Origin: JAEUIG01 sp046349775
GTDB taxonomy: Bacteria > Planctomycetota > Planctomycetia > Planctomycetales > Planctomycetaceae
NCBI GenBank assembly: GCA_046349775.1
Contig: JAXMBS010000002.1
Location: forward strand, 1 to 64,000
DNA length: 64,000 bases
Reading direction: 5' to 3'
Position numbers and translations under genes: made by a program. This document shows positions 28,351 through 36,325 of the stretch, one piece after another. Position 1 is the first letter of the stretch; every line of letters starts with the position of its first letter. The notes beneath the pieces are model-generated. The model was not told where the DNA came from. It saw nothing but the letters and a program-made list of their open reading frames with translations, and did not search any database.

Positions 28351-29052
28351 ATGGGACAAAAAACCCGACCCACTGGCTTTCGCGTCGGCATCGTCGAAGA
28401 TTGGCGCAGCCGATGGTACGCGCCGAAGAAGGAGTTCGGCGCACTGTTGGTCGAAGACCAGAAGATCCGCCGGTTCATCAAGACGGAGTACCGGTCCGGC
28501 GCGATTGAGAAGGTCGAAATCGAACGGACGCGCGATCAGGTGGTGGTCCACCTGCACACGGCGCGGCCGGGCATCATCATCGGCAAGAAGGGGCAGGAGA
28601 TCGACAAGCTGAAGGCGCAGCTTGAGAACCTCACCGGCCGCCGGATGGACGTCAAGATCATCGAAATCAACAACCCGTTCCGCAGTGCCACGCTGGTGGC
28701 GGAGGACGTGGCCCAGCAGCTTCAGAAGCGCGGCAGTTTCCGTCGCGCCATCAAGAAGACGCTGGACCAGGTCATGGAAGCGGGGGTGCACGGCGTCAAG
28801 GTGCAGTTGTCCGGCCGCCTCGGCGGCGCGGAGATGTCGCGTCAGGAAAAAGCCAATCGTGGATCGATTCCGCTGTCCACGCTGCAGCGGCACGTGGACT
28901 ACGGGTTCGCCGTCGCTCAGACCGCCCAGGGGGCGATCGGAGTGAAAGTGTGGATCGATCGCGGGAACTATACAGACGAGGAGACCGGCGATGGCGCTTA
29001 TGCCAAAACGGGTGAAGCACAGAAAAAGCCAAAGAGGACGCATAAGAGGTAA
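28351..29052 (+). CDS. rpsC: 30S ribosomal protein S3
   Basis: 233 residues from ATG 28351 (MGQKTRPTGFRVGIVEDWRS). KH domain GIIIGKKGQEIDKLKAQLE and the C-domain KVQLSGRLGGAEMSRQEK are intact. The last 20 residues (ending KKPKRTHKR) are encoded over the start of rplP in another frame. Confidence 0.98.
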   Translation: MGQKTRPTGFRVGIVEDWRSRWYAPKKEFGALLVEDQKIRRFIKTEYRSGAIEKVEIERTRDQVVVHLHTARPGIIIGKKGQEIDKLKAQLENLTGRRMDVKIIEINNPFRSATLVAEDVAQQLQKRGSFRRAIKKTLDQVMEAGVHGVKVQLSGRLGGAEMSRQEKANRGSIPLSTLQRHVDYGFAVAQTAQGAIGVKVWIDRGNYTDEETGDGAYAKTGEAQKKPKRTHKR

Positions 29053-29410
29053 CGCCACTCGGGGAAACACCGTTGCGTTTGGTGATTTCGGACTGCAGTC
29101 GCTGCAGGCCGGCCACATCAGCGCGAACACGATCGAAGCCTGCCGCATTGCCGCGAATCAGTACATTCGCGGCGACGGCCGGTTGTACATCCGGATTTTC
29201 CCGAACAAGCCGGTGACGGCCCGCCCGCTGGAAACCCGCATGGGAACCGGCAAAGGCGAACCGGACCACTGGGTCGCGGTGGTGAAGCCGGGCGCCGTCC
29301 TGTTTGAGATTTCGGGAGCCAATCGGGAATCCGCCCGCGACTGTTTCAATCGTGTGGCCCACAAGCTGCCGCTGAAAGTGCGGCTGATTGAGCGCCGACC
29401 GGGAGCGTAG
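28991..29410 (+). CDS. rplP: 50S ribosomal protein L16
   Basis: 139 residues (MALMPKRVKHRKSQRGRIRG). Organises the A-site of the large subunit; FGDFGLQSLQAGHISANTIE and GTGKGEPDHWVAVVKPG are diagnostic. Overlaps rpsC by 62 nt. Confidence 0.98.
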   Translation: MALMPKRVKHRKSQRGRIRGNATRGNTVAFGDFGLQSLQAGHISANTIEACRIAANQYIRGDGRLYIRIFPNKPVTARPLETRMGTGKGEPDHWVAVVKPGAVLFEISGANRESARDCFNRVAHKLPLKVRLIERRPGA

Positions 29411-29423
29411 GAATAGAAAGACG

Positions 29424-29482
29424 GTGTCTGGCAAGCGGTGAGTGGTGTTTTCTTTTCACCAGTCCCGCCTTACCACTCATCC
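29424..29482. repeat. Intergenic palindrome, gtgagtgg/ccactcatc family, rplP-rpmC gap
   Basis: Left ggtgtctggcaagcggtgag, tggtg; right caccagtcccgccttaccac, tcatcc. A variant of the gtttggtg family, inside the same operon. Confidence 0.55.
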
Positions 29483-29510
29483 GAAGGCAGACATCAGTTT
29501 TGACACGATC

Positions 29511-29738
29511 ATGAGCACACCGGCCGAAGTCCGTGAAATGAGCGATGAGCAGCTCGGCTTTGCCATCAACGAGGCCAAGCAAGAGCTGTTTCGTCTGCGG
29601 TTTCAGGCGTCCACCGAGAAGCTGGACGCGCCGAGCAACCTGAAGAAGCTGCGGCGCGAGATCGCCCGGATTCGGACGATCCAGAGAGAACGCGAACTGG
29701 CGGGCGGGAAGCCGGCCGTGGCGAAATCAAAATCTTGA
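29511..29738 (+). CDS. rpmC: 50S ribosomal protein L29
   Basis: 75 residues from ATG 29511. Two-helix protein: EVREMSDEQLGFAINEAKQE, LFRLRFQ and LRREIARIRTIQRER. No Shine-Dalgarno sequence visible. Confidence 0.96.
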   Translation: MSTPAEVREMSDEQLGFAINEAKQELFRLRFQASTEKLDAPSNLKKLRREIARIRTIQRERELAGGKPAVAKSKS

Positions 29739-29740
29739 AT

Positions 29741-29831
29741 TGTCGTTTGGTGTTTGGTGAGTGACACACAGTAGACCTGATTCACCAACCGCCCAACCAC
29801 CAGACGACCAGGCACCAAACTACCAGACACC
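29741..29831. repeat. Intergenic palindrome, gtttggtg/caccaaac family, rpmC-rpsQ gap
   Basis: Left tgtcgtttggtgtttggtga; right accaccagacgaccaggcac, caaactaccagacac. It starts 2 nt after the rpmC stop and ends 9 nt before the rpsQ ATG. Confidence 0.7.
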
Positions 29832-29840
29832 CTGCAGAGT

Positions 29841-30146
29841 ATGCGAAGAACGCTCATCGGCATCGTCACCGGCGACAAGCGCGCGAAGACGCGTCGCGTC
29901 GAAGTTGCGCGGCAGTACCGTCATCCGAAGTACGGGAAGATCGTTCGCGATCGGACGGTCTGCCACGTGCACGACGAGGCGAACCAATCCAAGTCCGGTG
30001 ACGAGGTCGAAATCATCGAATGCCGCCCGCGCTCGAAGATGAAGCGCTGGGAGTTGGTCCGCGTGGTCAAGGCGGCCAGTGGAATGGAAGTGGCAGCGGC
30101 GGCCGCCGCGGACACGTCGGCCAACGAAGCGGCGGCGACGCTGTAG
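29841..30146 (+). CDS. rpsQ: 30S ribosomal protein S17
   Basis: 101 residues. OB-fold protein: RRTLIGIVTGDKRAKTRRVE, HPKYGKIVRDRTVCHVHDE and ECRPRSKMKRWELVRVV. A 20-residue Ala-rich tail follows the usual end. Confidence 0.97.
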   Translation: MRRTLIGIVTGDKRAKTRRVEVARQYRHPKYGKIVRDRTVCHVHDEANQSKSGDEVEIIECRPRSKMKRWELVRVVKAASGMEVAAAAAADTSANEAAATL

Positions 30147-30197
30147 TGAACGAAGCAGCGACGACGCTGCCAGAGGCAGATTCAGGAACATCGCGTC

Positions 30198-30572
30198 ATG
30201 ATCCAGATGCAGACCATTGTCGACGTCGCGGACAATTCCGGGGCGAAGACCGCGCGGTGCATCCGCGTGCTGGGGGGCACCCACCGGCGGACGGCCGGTT
30301 TGGGGGACGTCGTGGTTGTCAGCGTGCAAAAGGCGATTCCCGGGGCCAACGAGCAGGTCAAGAAGGGGAAGGTCACGCGAGGCGTGATCGTCCGCACGAA
30401 GAAGGCGACTCGGCGGCCGGACGGCAGCTACGTCAAGTTCGACAAGAATGCGATCGTGCTCGTGGACAACGAAGGGGAGCCGCGCGGGACGCGCATCTTC
30501 GGCGCGGTGGCCCGTGAGCTTCGCGACCGCAAGTACATGAAAATCGTCAGCCTGGCGAGCGAGGTGGTATAG
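30198..30572 (+). CDS. rplN: 50S ribosomal protein L14
   Basis: 124 residues: MIQMQTIVDVADNSGAKTAR, RTKKATRRPDGSYVKFDKNA and FGAVARELRDRKYMKIVSLA are typical. An AGGA lies before the ATG. Confidence 0.98.
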   Translation: MIQMQTIVDVADNSGAKTARCIRVLGGTHRRTAGLGDVVVVSVQKAIPGANEQVKKGKVTRGVIVRTKKATRRPDGSYVKFDKNAIVLVDNEGEPRGTRIFGAVARELRDRKYMKIVSLASEVV

Positions 30573-30574
30573 CC

Positions 30575-30946
30575 ATGAAAATCAAGAAGGGGGACATGGT
30601 CAAAATCATCTCGGGCAAGATCGCGGCCGAGACGCCGCCGTCCGAGCAGGCGCCCCGGCGCGTCACCGAGGTTCTCGACGGCGGAGCCAAGGTGGTCGTC
30701 GAAGGAGTGAACCTCGTCTACAAGCATGTGAAGCGCGGACACCCCAAGAGCCCCCAGGGGGGCCGGCTGCGGCTGGAGATGCCCATCAGCGGCTCGAATG
30801 TGATGTACTTCTGCCCGTCGTGCAGCAAGCTGGCGCGGCTGGGTTATCGCTACAAGGACGACGGCGCCAAGGAGCGGCATTGCAAGAGTTGCGGAGCGTC
30901 GGCCGGCCAGATCAGCGGCCCGCGTCCCCGCTACGCGAAGAGCTGA
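30575..30946 (+). CDS. rplX: 50S ribosomal protein L24 with C-terminal zinc finger
   Basis: 123 residues. KOW motif at the start (IKKGDMVKIISGKIA) and HVKRGHPKSPQGGRLRLEMP; the C-terminal part has two CxxC pairs (CPSC and CKSC) that probably bind zinc, a form found in a subset of bacteria. Two nt after rplN. Confidence 0.97.
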   Translation: MKIKKGDMVKIISGKIAAETPPSEQAPRRVTEVLDGGAKVVVEGVNLVYKHVKRGHPKSPQGGRLRLEMPISGSNVMYFCPSCSKLARLGYRYKDDGAKERHCKSCGASAGQISGPRPRYAKS

Positions 30947-31030
30947 TCACGACGAACCTGACCAGTGCCCGACGACGGGTGCATCCACGACGGCGCCTCG
31001 CCGACTGACAGAACTGACCGGCAATCGAAC

Positions 31031-31573
31031 ATGGCCAGATTGCAGCAACAATACACTTCCGAGATTCTGCCACGACTGGCGGAACAGCTCGGCCGCAGCA
31101 ACCCGCACGCCCTCCCCAAGCTGCAGAAGATCGTCGTCAGCATGGGGGTCGGCAAGTCCATCCAGGATCAGAAGATCCTCGATGACGCCGCGGAGACATT
31201 GACCGTGATCACCGGCCAGAAGCCGGTCATCACCCGTTCGCGCAAGTCGATCTCGCAGTTCAAGCTCCGTGAGGGGATGCCGATTGGCTGCTGCGTGACG
31301 CTGCGCGGCAAGCGGATGTACGAGTTCCTCGACCGCCTGATCACGCTCGTGCTGCCGCGTGTCCGGGACTTTCGGGGCCTCAACCCGAAAGCGTTCGACG
31401 GGAACGGCAACTACAGCCTCGGCCTGAACGAACAGATGGTGTTCCCGGAAATCAACGCGGACAAAGTCAAGCACGTGCAGGGGATGAACATCGCCATCGT
31501 GACGACGACCCGCAACGACGACGAAGGCCGGCTCCTGCTGCGGGAGTTCGGCATGCCGTTCCAGAAGGCCTAG
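31031..31573 (+). CDS. rplE: 50S ribosomal protein L5
   Basis: 180 residues from ATG 31031. 5S rRNA-binding protein: KLQKIVVSMGVGKSIQD, GQKPVITRSRKSISQFKLRE, RGKRMYEFLDRLI and NYSLGLNEQMVFPEI. Confidence 0.98.
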   Translation: MARLQQQYTSEILPRLAEQLGRSNPHALPKLQKIVVSMGVGKSIQDQKILDDAAETLTVITGQKPVITRSRKSISQFKLREGMPIGCCVTLRGKRMYEFLDRLITLVLPRVRDFRGLNPKAFDGNGNYSLGLNEQMVFPEINADKVKHVQGMNIAIVTTTRNDDEGRLLLREFGMPFQKA

Positions 31574-31587
31574 TGAGAATAAGAATT

Positions 31588-31700
31588 TTGACGCAAAGAC
31601 ACCAAGACGCAAAGACACCAAGACGCAAAGACGCGCAAAGAAGGAGTTCTTGAAGGTATTTTCTCTGCGCGTCTTTGCGACTCCGCGACTTTGCGTCAAA
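31588..31700. repeat. Intergenic palindrome, gacgcaaag/ctttgcgtc family, rplE-rpsN gap
   Basis: Left arm has three tandem acgcaaagac words; right arm has gcgcgtctttgcgactccgc and gactttgcgtcaaa. The loop contains aaggagttcttgaagg. A sister element is at 36163-36309. Confidence 0.75.
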
Positions 31701-31726
31701 GAAATCCGTTTTGAATAAAGACTTCC

Positions 31727-31912
31727 ATGGCCAGCAAAGCAAAAATCATCAAAGCCCAGCGGACACCCAAGTTCAGTTGCCGGAAAGAGCGGCGCTGTGC
31801 GTTGTGCGGCCGGCCCCGGGCGGTGTACCGCAAATTCACGCTGTGCCGTATCTGCTTCCGCAACCTGTGCCTCGACGGCCTGGTGCCGGGCGCCAAGAAG
31901 GCCAGCTGGTGA
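31727..31912 (+). CDS. rpsN: 30S ribosomal protein S14, zinc-binding type
   Basis: 61 residues, the short form (type Z). Two CxxC pairs, CALC and CRIC, form the zinc site; KFSCRKERRCALCGRPRAVY and ICFRNLCLDGLVPGAKKASW are diagnostic. Confidence 0.98.
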   Translation: MASKAKIIKAQRTPKFSCRKERRCALCGRPRAVYRKFTLCRICFRNLCLDGLVPGAKKASW

Positions 31913-31913
31913 A

Positions 31914-31996
31914 GGGTTGTCGGTCGTCGGTTATCGGTTTTCGGTAAGCGACGACGCCAGCACGAACTTTACCGAGAACTCATAACCGACAACCCT
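31914..31996. repeat. Intergenic palindrome, gtcggt/accgac family, rpsN-rpsH gap
   Basis: Begins 2 nt after the rpsN stop and ends 4 nt before the rpsH ATG. Left gggttgtcggtcgtcggtta; right accgagaactcataaccgac, aaccc. Confidence 0.75.
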
Positions 31997-31999
31997 GCC

Positions 32000-32395
32000 A
32001 TGATGACCGACCCTGTGGCCGACATGCTGACCCGCATCCGCAATGCGTTGCAGATTGAGCGGCCGTTCGTGGACATTCCCATGTCGTACCTGAAGCGCGG
32101 CATTGCCGAGGCACTGCAGCGCGAGGGGTACATCTGGGACTTCGAGGTCATTGAGCAGGCCCCTCAGAACGTCCTGCGGATCAACCTCAAGTACGGCCCG
32201 AACGGCGAGCGCGTGATCCAGAGCCTGCGGCGGATCAGCACTCCCGGCCGGCGCGTGTTCACGCGGATCCGCGACGCCGCCGACGTGCGACAGGGGCTCG
32301 GCGTGACGATCCTGTCCACGAATCGGGGCATCCTCAGCAACCGCGAGGCGCGGACGCAGAAAGTCGGCGGCGAAGTCTTGTGCGAAGTGTGGTAG
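32000..32395 (+). CDS. rpsH: 30S ribosomal protein S8
   Basis: 131 residues: MTDPVADMLTRIRNAL, YGPNGERVIQSLRRISTPGR, and the C-terminal GILSNREARTQKVGGEVLCE. No ribosome site before the ATG, which follows the palindrome. Confidence 0.98.
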   Translation: MMTDPVADMLTRIRNALQIERPFVDIPMSYLKRGIAEALQREGYIWDFEVIEQAPQNVLRINLKYGPNGERVIQSLRRISTPGRRVFTRIRDAADVRQGLGVTILSTNRGILSNREARTQKVGGEVLCEVW

Positions 32396-32469
32396 CAGGT
32401 CGCGCGAGCGGCAAGTGAATTGAAACAGTTGCGCCGCAGGGCGCAGGGCAGTTGAACGAGAGCGGATCG

Positions 32470-33018
32470 ATGTCACGGATCGGAAAGAACCCCATACCTG
32501 TCGCCGCCGGCGTTGACGTCGCCATCCAGGACGGCGCCGTCCGCGTCAAAGGTCCGCAGGGTGAATTGACCATGCGGCATCATCCGGACATCGCCGTCGC
32601 CTGGGACAGCGCCGCCCGCCAGATCAAGGTGACCCGTCCGGATGACGGCCCCCAGAGCCGGGCGCTGCACGGGCTGACACGCGCGCTGGTCGCCAATATG
32701 GTCAACGGCGTTCAGAAACCGTACGAAAAATCCCTGGAAATCCAGGGCGTCGGTTACCAGGCTTCGGTGAGCGGGACGACGCTCAATCTCCAGGTCGGCT
32801 ACGCGAACACGATCAAGCTGCCGATTCCGAAGGTCGTGAAGGTCGAGCTGCCGTCGCCGACGCAAATCAACCTCAAGAGCATCGACAAGCATGCGGTCGG
32901 ACAGTTTGCGGCCAATATCCGCAACGTCCGGCCGGTGGAACCGTATAAGGGGAAGGGCATCCGCTACGTCGGCGAGCAGGTCAAGCGGAAGGCCGGCAAG
33001 GCCTTCGCCGGCAGCTGA
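32470..33018 (+). CDS. rplF: 50S ribosomal protein L6
   Basis: 182 residues from ATG 32470 (MSRIGKNPIPVAAGVDVAIQ). KPYEKSLEIQGVGYQASVSG and the C-terminal EPYKGKGIRYVGEQVKRKAG are diagnostic. Confidence 0.98.
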   Translation: MSRIGKNPIPVAAGVDVAIQDGAVRVKGPQGELTMRHHPDIAVAWDSAARQIKVTRPDDGPQSRALHGLTRALVANMVNGVQKPYEKSLEIQGVGYQASVSGTTLNLQVGYANTIKLPIPKVVKVELPSPTQINLKSIDKHAVGQFAANIRNVRPVEPYKGKGIRYVGEQVKRKAGKAFAGS

Positions 33019-33030
33019 TCGACTGTGGCA

Positions 33031-33058
33031 CCATGAGCCGCGGGATGATCCCCGCGGC
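33031..33058. repeat. Intergenic hairpin, ccatgagccgcggg family
   Basis: Stem GCCGCGGG/CCCCGCGGC around ATGAT. The same framing (gccatgagcc, GC stem, 5-nt loop) recurs after the lipoprotein gene at 47811-47842. Lies between rplF and rplR. Confidence 0.6.
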
Positions 33059-33099
33059 AAAAGTTTCGAACCAAGTTTGAGCTGGCGGTCGAGAGAACC

Positions 33100-33465
33100 A
33101 TGAAACTGGCAAAGCGAATCGCGAAGCGGCGCGTCCGCCGCTCTCATCGCGTCCGCAACGTGTCGCGGGCGACGGGGCGGGTGCGGCTATCGGTGTTCCG
33201 CAGCAACAAGCATATTTACGCGCAGATCATCGACGACGTCGCCGGCAAAACGCTGGTGGCGGCGAGCACCACCGAAAAGGAACTCGGCGGCGCCGGCACG
33301 GCCGGCGGCGGCAAGGAAGACGCGGAGAAGGTCGGAGCGGCGATCGGAAAGCGAGCGCTGGCGGCCGGCATCAGTGAAGTCAGTTTCGATCGCGGATCGT
33401 ACAGGTACCACGGCCGCGTGGCGGCCCTGGCGGACGCCGCCCGCAAGGCGGGACTGCAGTTTTGA
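33100..33465 (+). CDS. rplR: 50S ribosomal protein L18
   Basis: 121 residues. KRRVRRSHRVRNVSRATGRV, RLSVFRSNKHIYAQIIDD and the C-terminal FDRGSYRYHGRVAALADAAR match; binds 5S rRNA. Confidence 0.98.
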   Translation: MKLAKRIAKRRVRRSHRVRNVSRATGRVRLSVFRSNKHIYAQIIDDVAGKTLVAASTTEKELGGAGTAGGGKEDAEKVGAAIGKRALAAGISEVSFDRGSYRYHGRVAALADAARKAGLQF

Positions 33466-33498
33466 TGACTGTTGGTTTTGACTACGGGGAGCAGCGCA

Positions 33499-33978
33499 GT
33501 GTCTAGCGACAGCCATGGAACATCACCGGAACGCGTCGTGCAGATTCGTCGCTGCGCGTGCGTGGTGAAAGGGGGCCGGCGATTCAGTTTTGCCGCGCTC
33601 GTCGTCGTCGGCGACGAACGGGGCCGCGTCGGTTCTGGATATGGCAAGGCCCAGGAAGTCCCGATCGCCGTCGAAAAGGCGAAGTCGCAGGCCAACCGTC
33701 GACTGAGCGGCATCCCGCTGCAGGGGACGACGATCCCGCACCAGGTCGTGGGGCGGTTCGGGGCGTCGAAAGTGCTGCTGATGCCGGCCAGCCCGGGGAC
33801 GGGCATCATCGCCGGCGCGACCGTGCGTTCGGTGGTGGAGTCGGCCGGGATCCGCGACATTTTGACGAAGAGCCGCGGCTCGAACAATCCGGTTAACCTG
33901 GTCAAGGCGACGATGAACGCGCTCTCCAAATTGCGGACGCGCGAGGACGTGGCCCGGCTGCGAGGAGTGGAAGTCTGA
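33499..33978 (+). CDS. rpsE: 30S ribosomal protein S5
   Basis: 159 residues from GTG 33499, chosen because GGGGAG lies 6 nt upstream; a TTG at 33472 is in frame but has no ribosome site. VVKGGRRFSFAALVVVGDER, GYGKAQEVPIAVEKAK, and PASPGTGIIAGATVRSVVES are typical. The stop overlaps the rplO start. Confidence 0.97.
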   Translation: MSSDSHGTSPERVVQIRRCACVVKGGRRFSFAALVVVGDERGRVGSGYGKAQEVPIAVEKAKSQANRRLSGIPLQGTTIPHQVVGRFGASKVLLMPASPGTGIIAGATVRSVVESAGIRDILTKSRGSNNPVNLVKATMNALSKLRTREDVARLRGVEV

Positions 33979-34427
33979 TGATTATCAGCGACGTCCATCA
34001 GGGAATCACCAAGCACAAGACGCGGAAACGCGTGGGGCGGGGCATCGGTTCCGGCCACGGCAAGACGTCCGGCCGCGGCCACAAGGGGGACGGCAGCCGT
34101 TCCGGCAGCCGCAGCCGCCGGGGCTTTGCCGGGGGCCAGATGCCCTTAGCGCGATTGATCGCGAAGCGCGGATTCAATAATAACCAGTTTGCAGCGAAGA
34201 TCCTGGAGATCAACGTCTCGCTGCTGGAGTCCAAATTCGACTCCGGCGCGACCGTGAACCCCGCCTCGCTGGCCGAACGCGGCCTGGCGAAGGGGCGGTT
34301 CGACGAGATCAAGATCCTCGGCAACGGAGAACTGAAAAAGAAGCTCACCGTTCAGGCCCACCGTTTTTCGAAGTCGGCGGAGGCGAAGATTTCGGCCGCC
34401 GGCGGCAAGGTCGAGAAACTAGTGTGA
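33978..34427 (+). CDS. rplO: 50S ribosomal protein L15
   Basis: 149 residues: KRVGRGIGSGHGKTSGRGHK, RSRRGFAGGQMPLARLIAKR. Its ATG overlaps the rpsE stop in TGATG, so translation is probably coupled. rpmD (L30), usually between S5 and L15, is absent. Confidence 0.98.
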   Translation: MIISDVHQGITKHKTRKRVGRGIGSGHGKTSGRGHKGDGSRSGSRSRRGFAGGQMPLARLIAKRGFNNNQFAAKILEINVSLLESKFDSGATVNPASLAERGLAKGRFDEIKILGNGELKKKLTVQAHRFSKSAEAKISAAGGKVEKLV

Positions 34428-34764
34428 GCCCGGCGGGGGGTGCGGTCACAGGCGGCGGCAGAGATCGCGAGGCGTGTGAAACGGCCAGGACGTCACAACA
34501 ACCGGGCCCAACACGCCAACCCGATGAGCCGTTCGCTCCGAAACGGAATTCGTCGTGCGCATCCTGAATCGGCTCACGGTCGCCGGCGCGGCAATTGAGG
34601 CCGCCCGGCCCCTTCCCCGTGCAGGACGTCCGGGTGACACGGCTCACGAAGCGGCCGGTGCGGCGTCGCTCCCGGCGGTGCGGATCGTCGCAAACTGCGG
34701 CGTGTTTGCCGCAGACCACGGACGCCGGAGGAATGGTTCCACGGCCTGGTAAGGACTTGGGCGC
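34428..34764. other. Gap without recognisable gene, rplO-secY
   Basis: 337 bases. No reading frame with support, no clear palindrome of the word-repeat type, and no strong promoter. Base composition stays GC-rich. Confidence 0.4.
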
Positions 34765-36150
34765 ATGCTGTCACGCATCGTATCGATCCTCCGCATTCCC
34801 GAACTGCGGCAGAAAATCATCCTCACGCTGATTCTGCTCGCGGTCTATCGGATGGGCTTTACCATCCCCTTGCCGTTCGTCGACCGCGACGTCCTCCGTG
34901 AGGCCGTCAGCAAACTTTCGCAGCAGCAGGGGAGCTTCGGCCAGGTGATGCAGGCCGTGGCGCTGTTTTCCGCATCCGATTTGGGCAGCGCCACGATCTT
35001 CGGCCTGGGGATCATGCCCTACATTTCCGCGTCGATCATTTTCCAGTTGCTGGGCACGGTGTACCCCCCCCTCGAACAGTTGCAGAAGGAAGGGGAAGCC
35101 GGACGCAAAAAGATCAACGAGTGGACGCGGTACGCCACCGTCGTCATCTGCCTGTTCCAGAGCTACTTCTGGATTCGCATGCTGCGGCAGGGGTTGGGGA
35201 CCGGTTCGGGCGGTCTGATCATGGACGAATACGACTGGTTCTTCCCGCACCTGGTCGGCACGGTCACAATGACGGCCGGCACGATCCTGCTGATGTGGAT
35301 CGGCGAGCAGATCGACGAATACGGCATCGGCAACGGCATCAGTCTGCTGATCATGTCGGGCATCATGGCCCGCATGCCGAACGCGGGCTGGCAACTCTTG
35401 CGGCCGGCCTTCACCAGCAACGGAGTCAACGTCAGCCTGGGGAGCGACGCCGGCATCGACAAGCTGCTGCTGCTGGCGTTTCTCTTCGTGGCCGTGATCG
35501 TCGCGGTCATCGCCATCACCAATGCGCAGCGACGGATCCCGATCCAAAGCGCCAAGCACGTGCGTGGCCGCCGGGTGCTCGGCGGTCAGCGCCAATACCT
35601 GCCGCTGCGGGTGAACCAGGCCGGCGTCATGCCGATCATTTTCGCGTCCAGCCTGCTCATGTTCCCGATGTTCGGCTTTGCCTGGCTGGCCAGCCGGTTT
35701 GTCGAGACATTCGCCGGCCCGGTCCTGATGGACCTGAAGGCGATGTTCAGTTCGAGCCACGGCTTCGTCTACAACATCCTGTACGTCAGCCTGATCTACT
35801 TCTTCTGCTACTTCTGGACGGCGATCACGTTTAACCCCAAGGACATGGCGGACAACCTGAAAGACTACGGCAGCTTCGTGCCGGGCTATCGCCCCGGCGC
35901 CCGCACCGCCGAATATCTGGAAGCGGTGATGACCCGCATCACTTACGTCGGCGCCGGCTTCCTGTCGATCATCGCCATTATTCCCACGGTGATCGCCACG
36001 AGCATGAACATCCCGTACCTCGTCGCGAGCTTTTACGGCGGCACGGGCCTGCTCATCGTGGTCTCCGTATGCCTCGACGTCGTCCAGAAGATTGACAGTC
36101 ACCTTGTCATGCGGAACAAGCCGGGCCTGCTGGAAACCGAAGCCGTCTAA
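34765..36150 (+). CDS. secY: Preprotein translocase subunit SecY
   Basis: 461 residues with ten hydrophobic segments. Channel of the Sec translocon in the inner membrane. MLSRIVSILRIPELRQKI start, LGIMPYISASIIFQLLG, LMWIGEQIDEYGIGNGISLL and RIPIQSAKHVRGRRVLGGQ (cytosolic loop) are family signatures, as is FNPKDMADNLKDYGSFVPG. An AAGGA ribosome site precedes the ATG. Confidence 0.98.
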   Translation: MLSRIVSILRIPELRQKIILTLILLAVYRMGFTIPLPFVDRDVLREAVSKLSQQQGSFGQVMQAVALFSASDLGSATIFGLGIMPYISASIIFQLLGTVYPPLEQLQKEGEAGRKKINEWTRYATVVICLFQSYFWIRMLRQGLGTGSGGLIMDEYDWFFPHLVGTVTMTAGTILLMWIGEQIDEYGIGNGISLLIMSGIMARMPNAGWQLLRPAFTSNGVNVSLGSDAGIDKLLLLAFLFVAVIVAVIAITNAQRRIPIQSAKHVRGRRVLGGQRQYLPLRVNQAGVMPIIFASSLLMFPMFGFAWLASRFVETFAGPVLMDLKAMFSSSHGFVYNILYVSLIYFFCYFWTAITFNPKDMADNLKDYGSFVPGYRPGARTAEYLEAVMTRITYVGAGFLSIIAIIPTVIATSMNIPYLVASFYGGTGLLIVVSVCLDVVQKIDSHLVMRNKPGLLETEAV

Positions 36151-36162
36151 ATCAGCAATTCG

Positions 36163-36309
36163 ACACAGAGACACAAAGCCGCAGAGACGCACAAAGAGCC
36201 AGAAACCTTACGACATCGATATTGCGGGCTCGTGCTTGTTGACTCTCGCGTTCCCGGCACGTGACTTGAGAATTCTCTGTGCGTCTTTGTGACCCTGTGG
36301 CTTTGCGTC
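36163..36309. repeat. Intergenic palindrome, gacacaaag/ctttgtg family, secY-map gap
   Basis: Left acacagagacacaaagccgc, agagacgcacaaagag; right tctctgtgcgtctttgtgac, cctgtggctttgcgtc. Begins 12 nt after the secY stop and ends 16 nt before the map GTG. Sister of 31588-31700. Confidence 0.75.
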
Positions 36310-36325
36310 CGGATTTTTTTGTGAC

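Noticed and set aside
31588..31640. Tandem acgcaaagac units that look like a short repeat array or CRISPR
   Set aside because: Units are about 16 bp, adjacent without unique spacers, and pair with the complementary arm downstream; no cas genes are present.
34771..36192. A reading frame of 473 codons opposite secY
   Set aside because: Shadow of an unmistakable SecY; the product is a His/Asp/Arg-rich low-complexity sequence.
36163..36309. Considered as a transposon end or miniature IS
   Set aside because: No transposase nearby and no target-site duplication visible; the words differ from those in neighbouring gaps.
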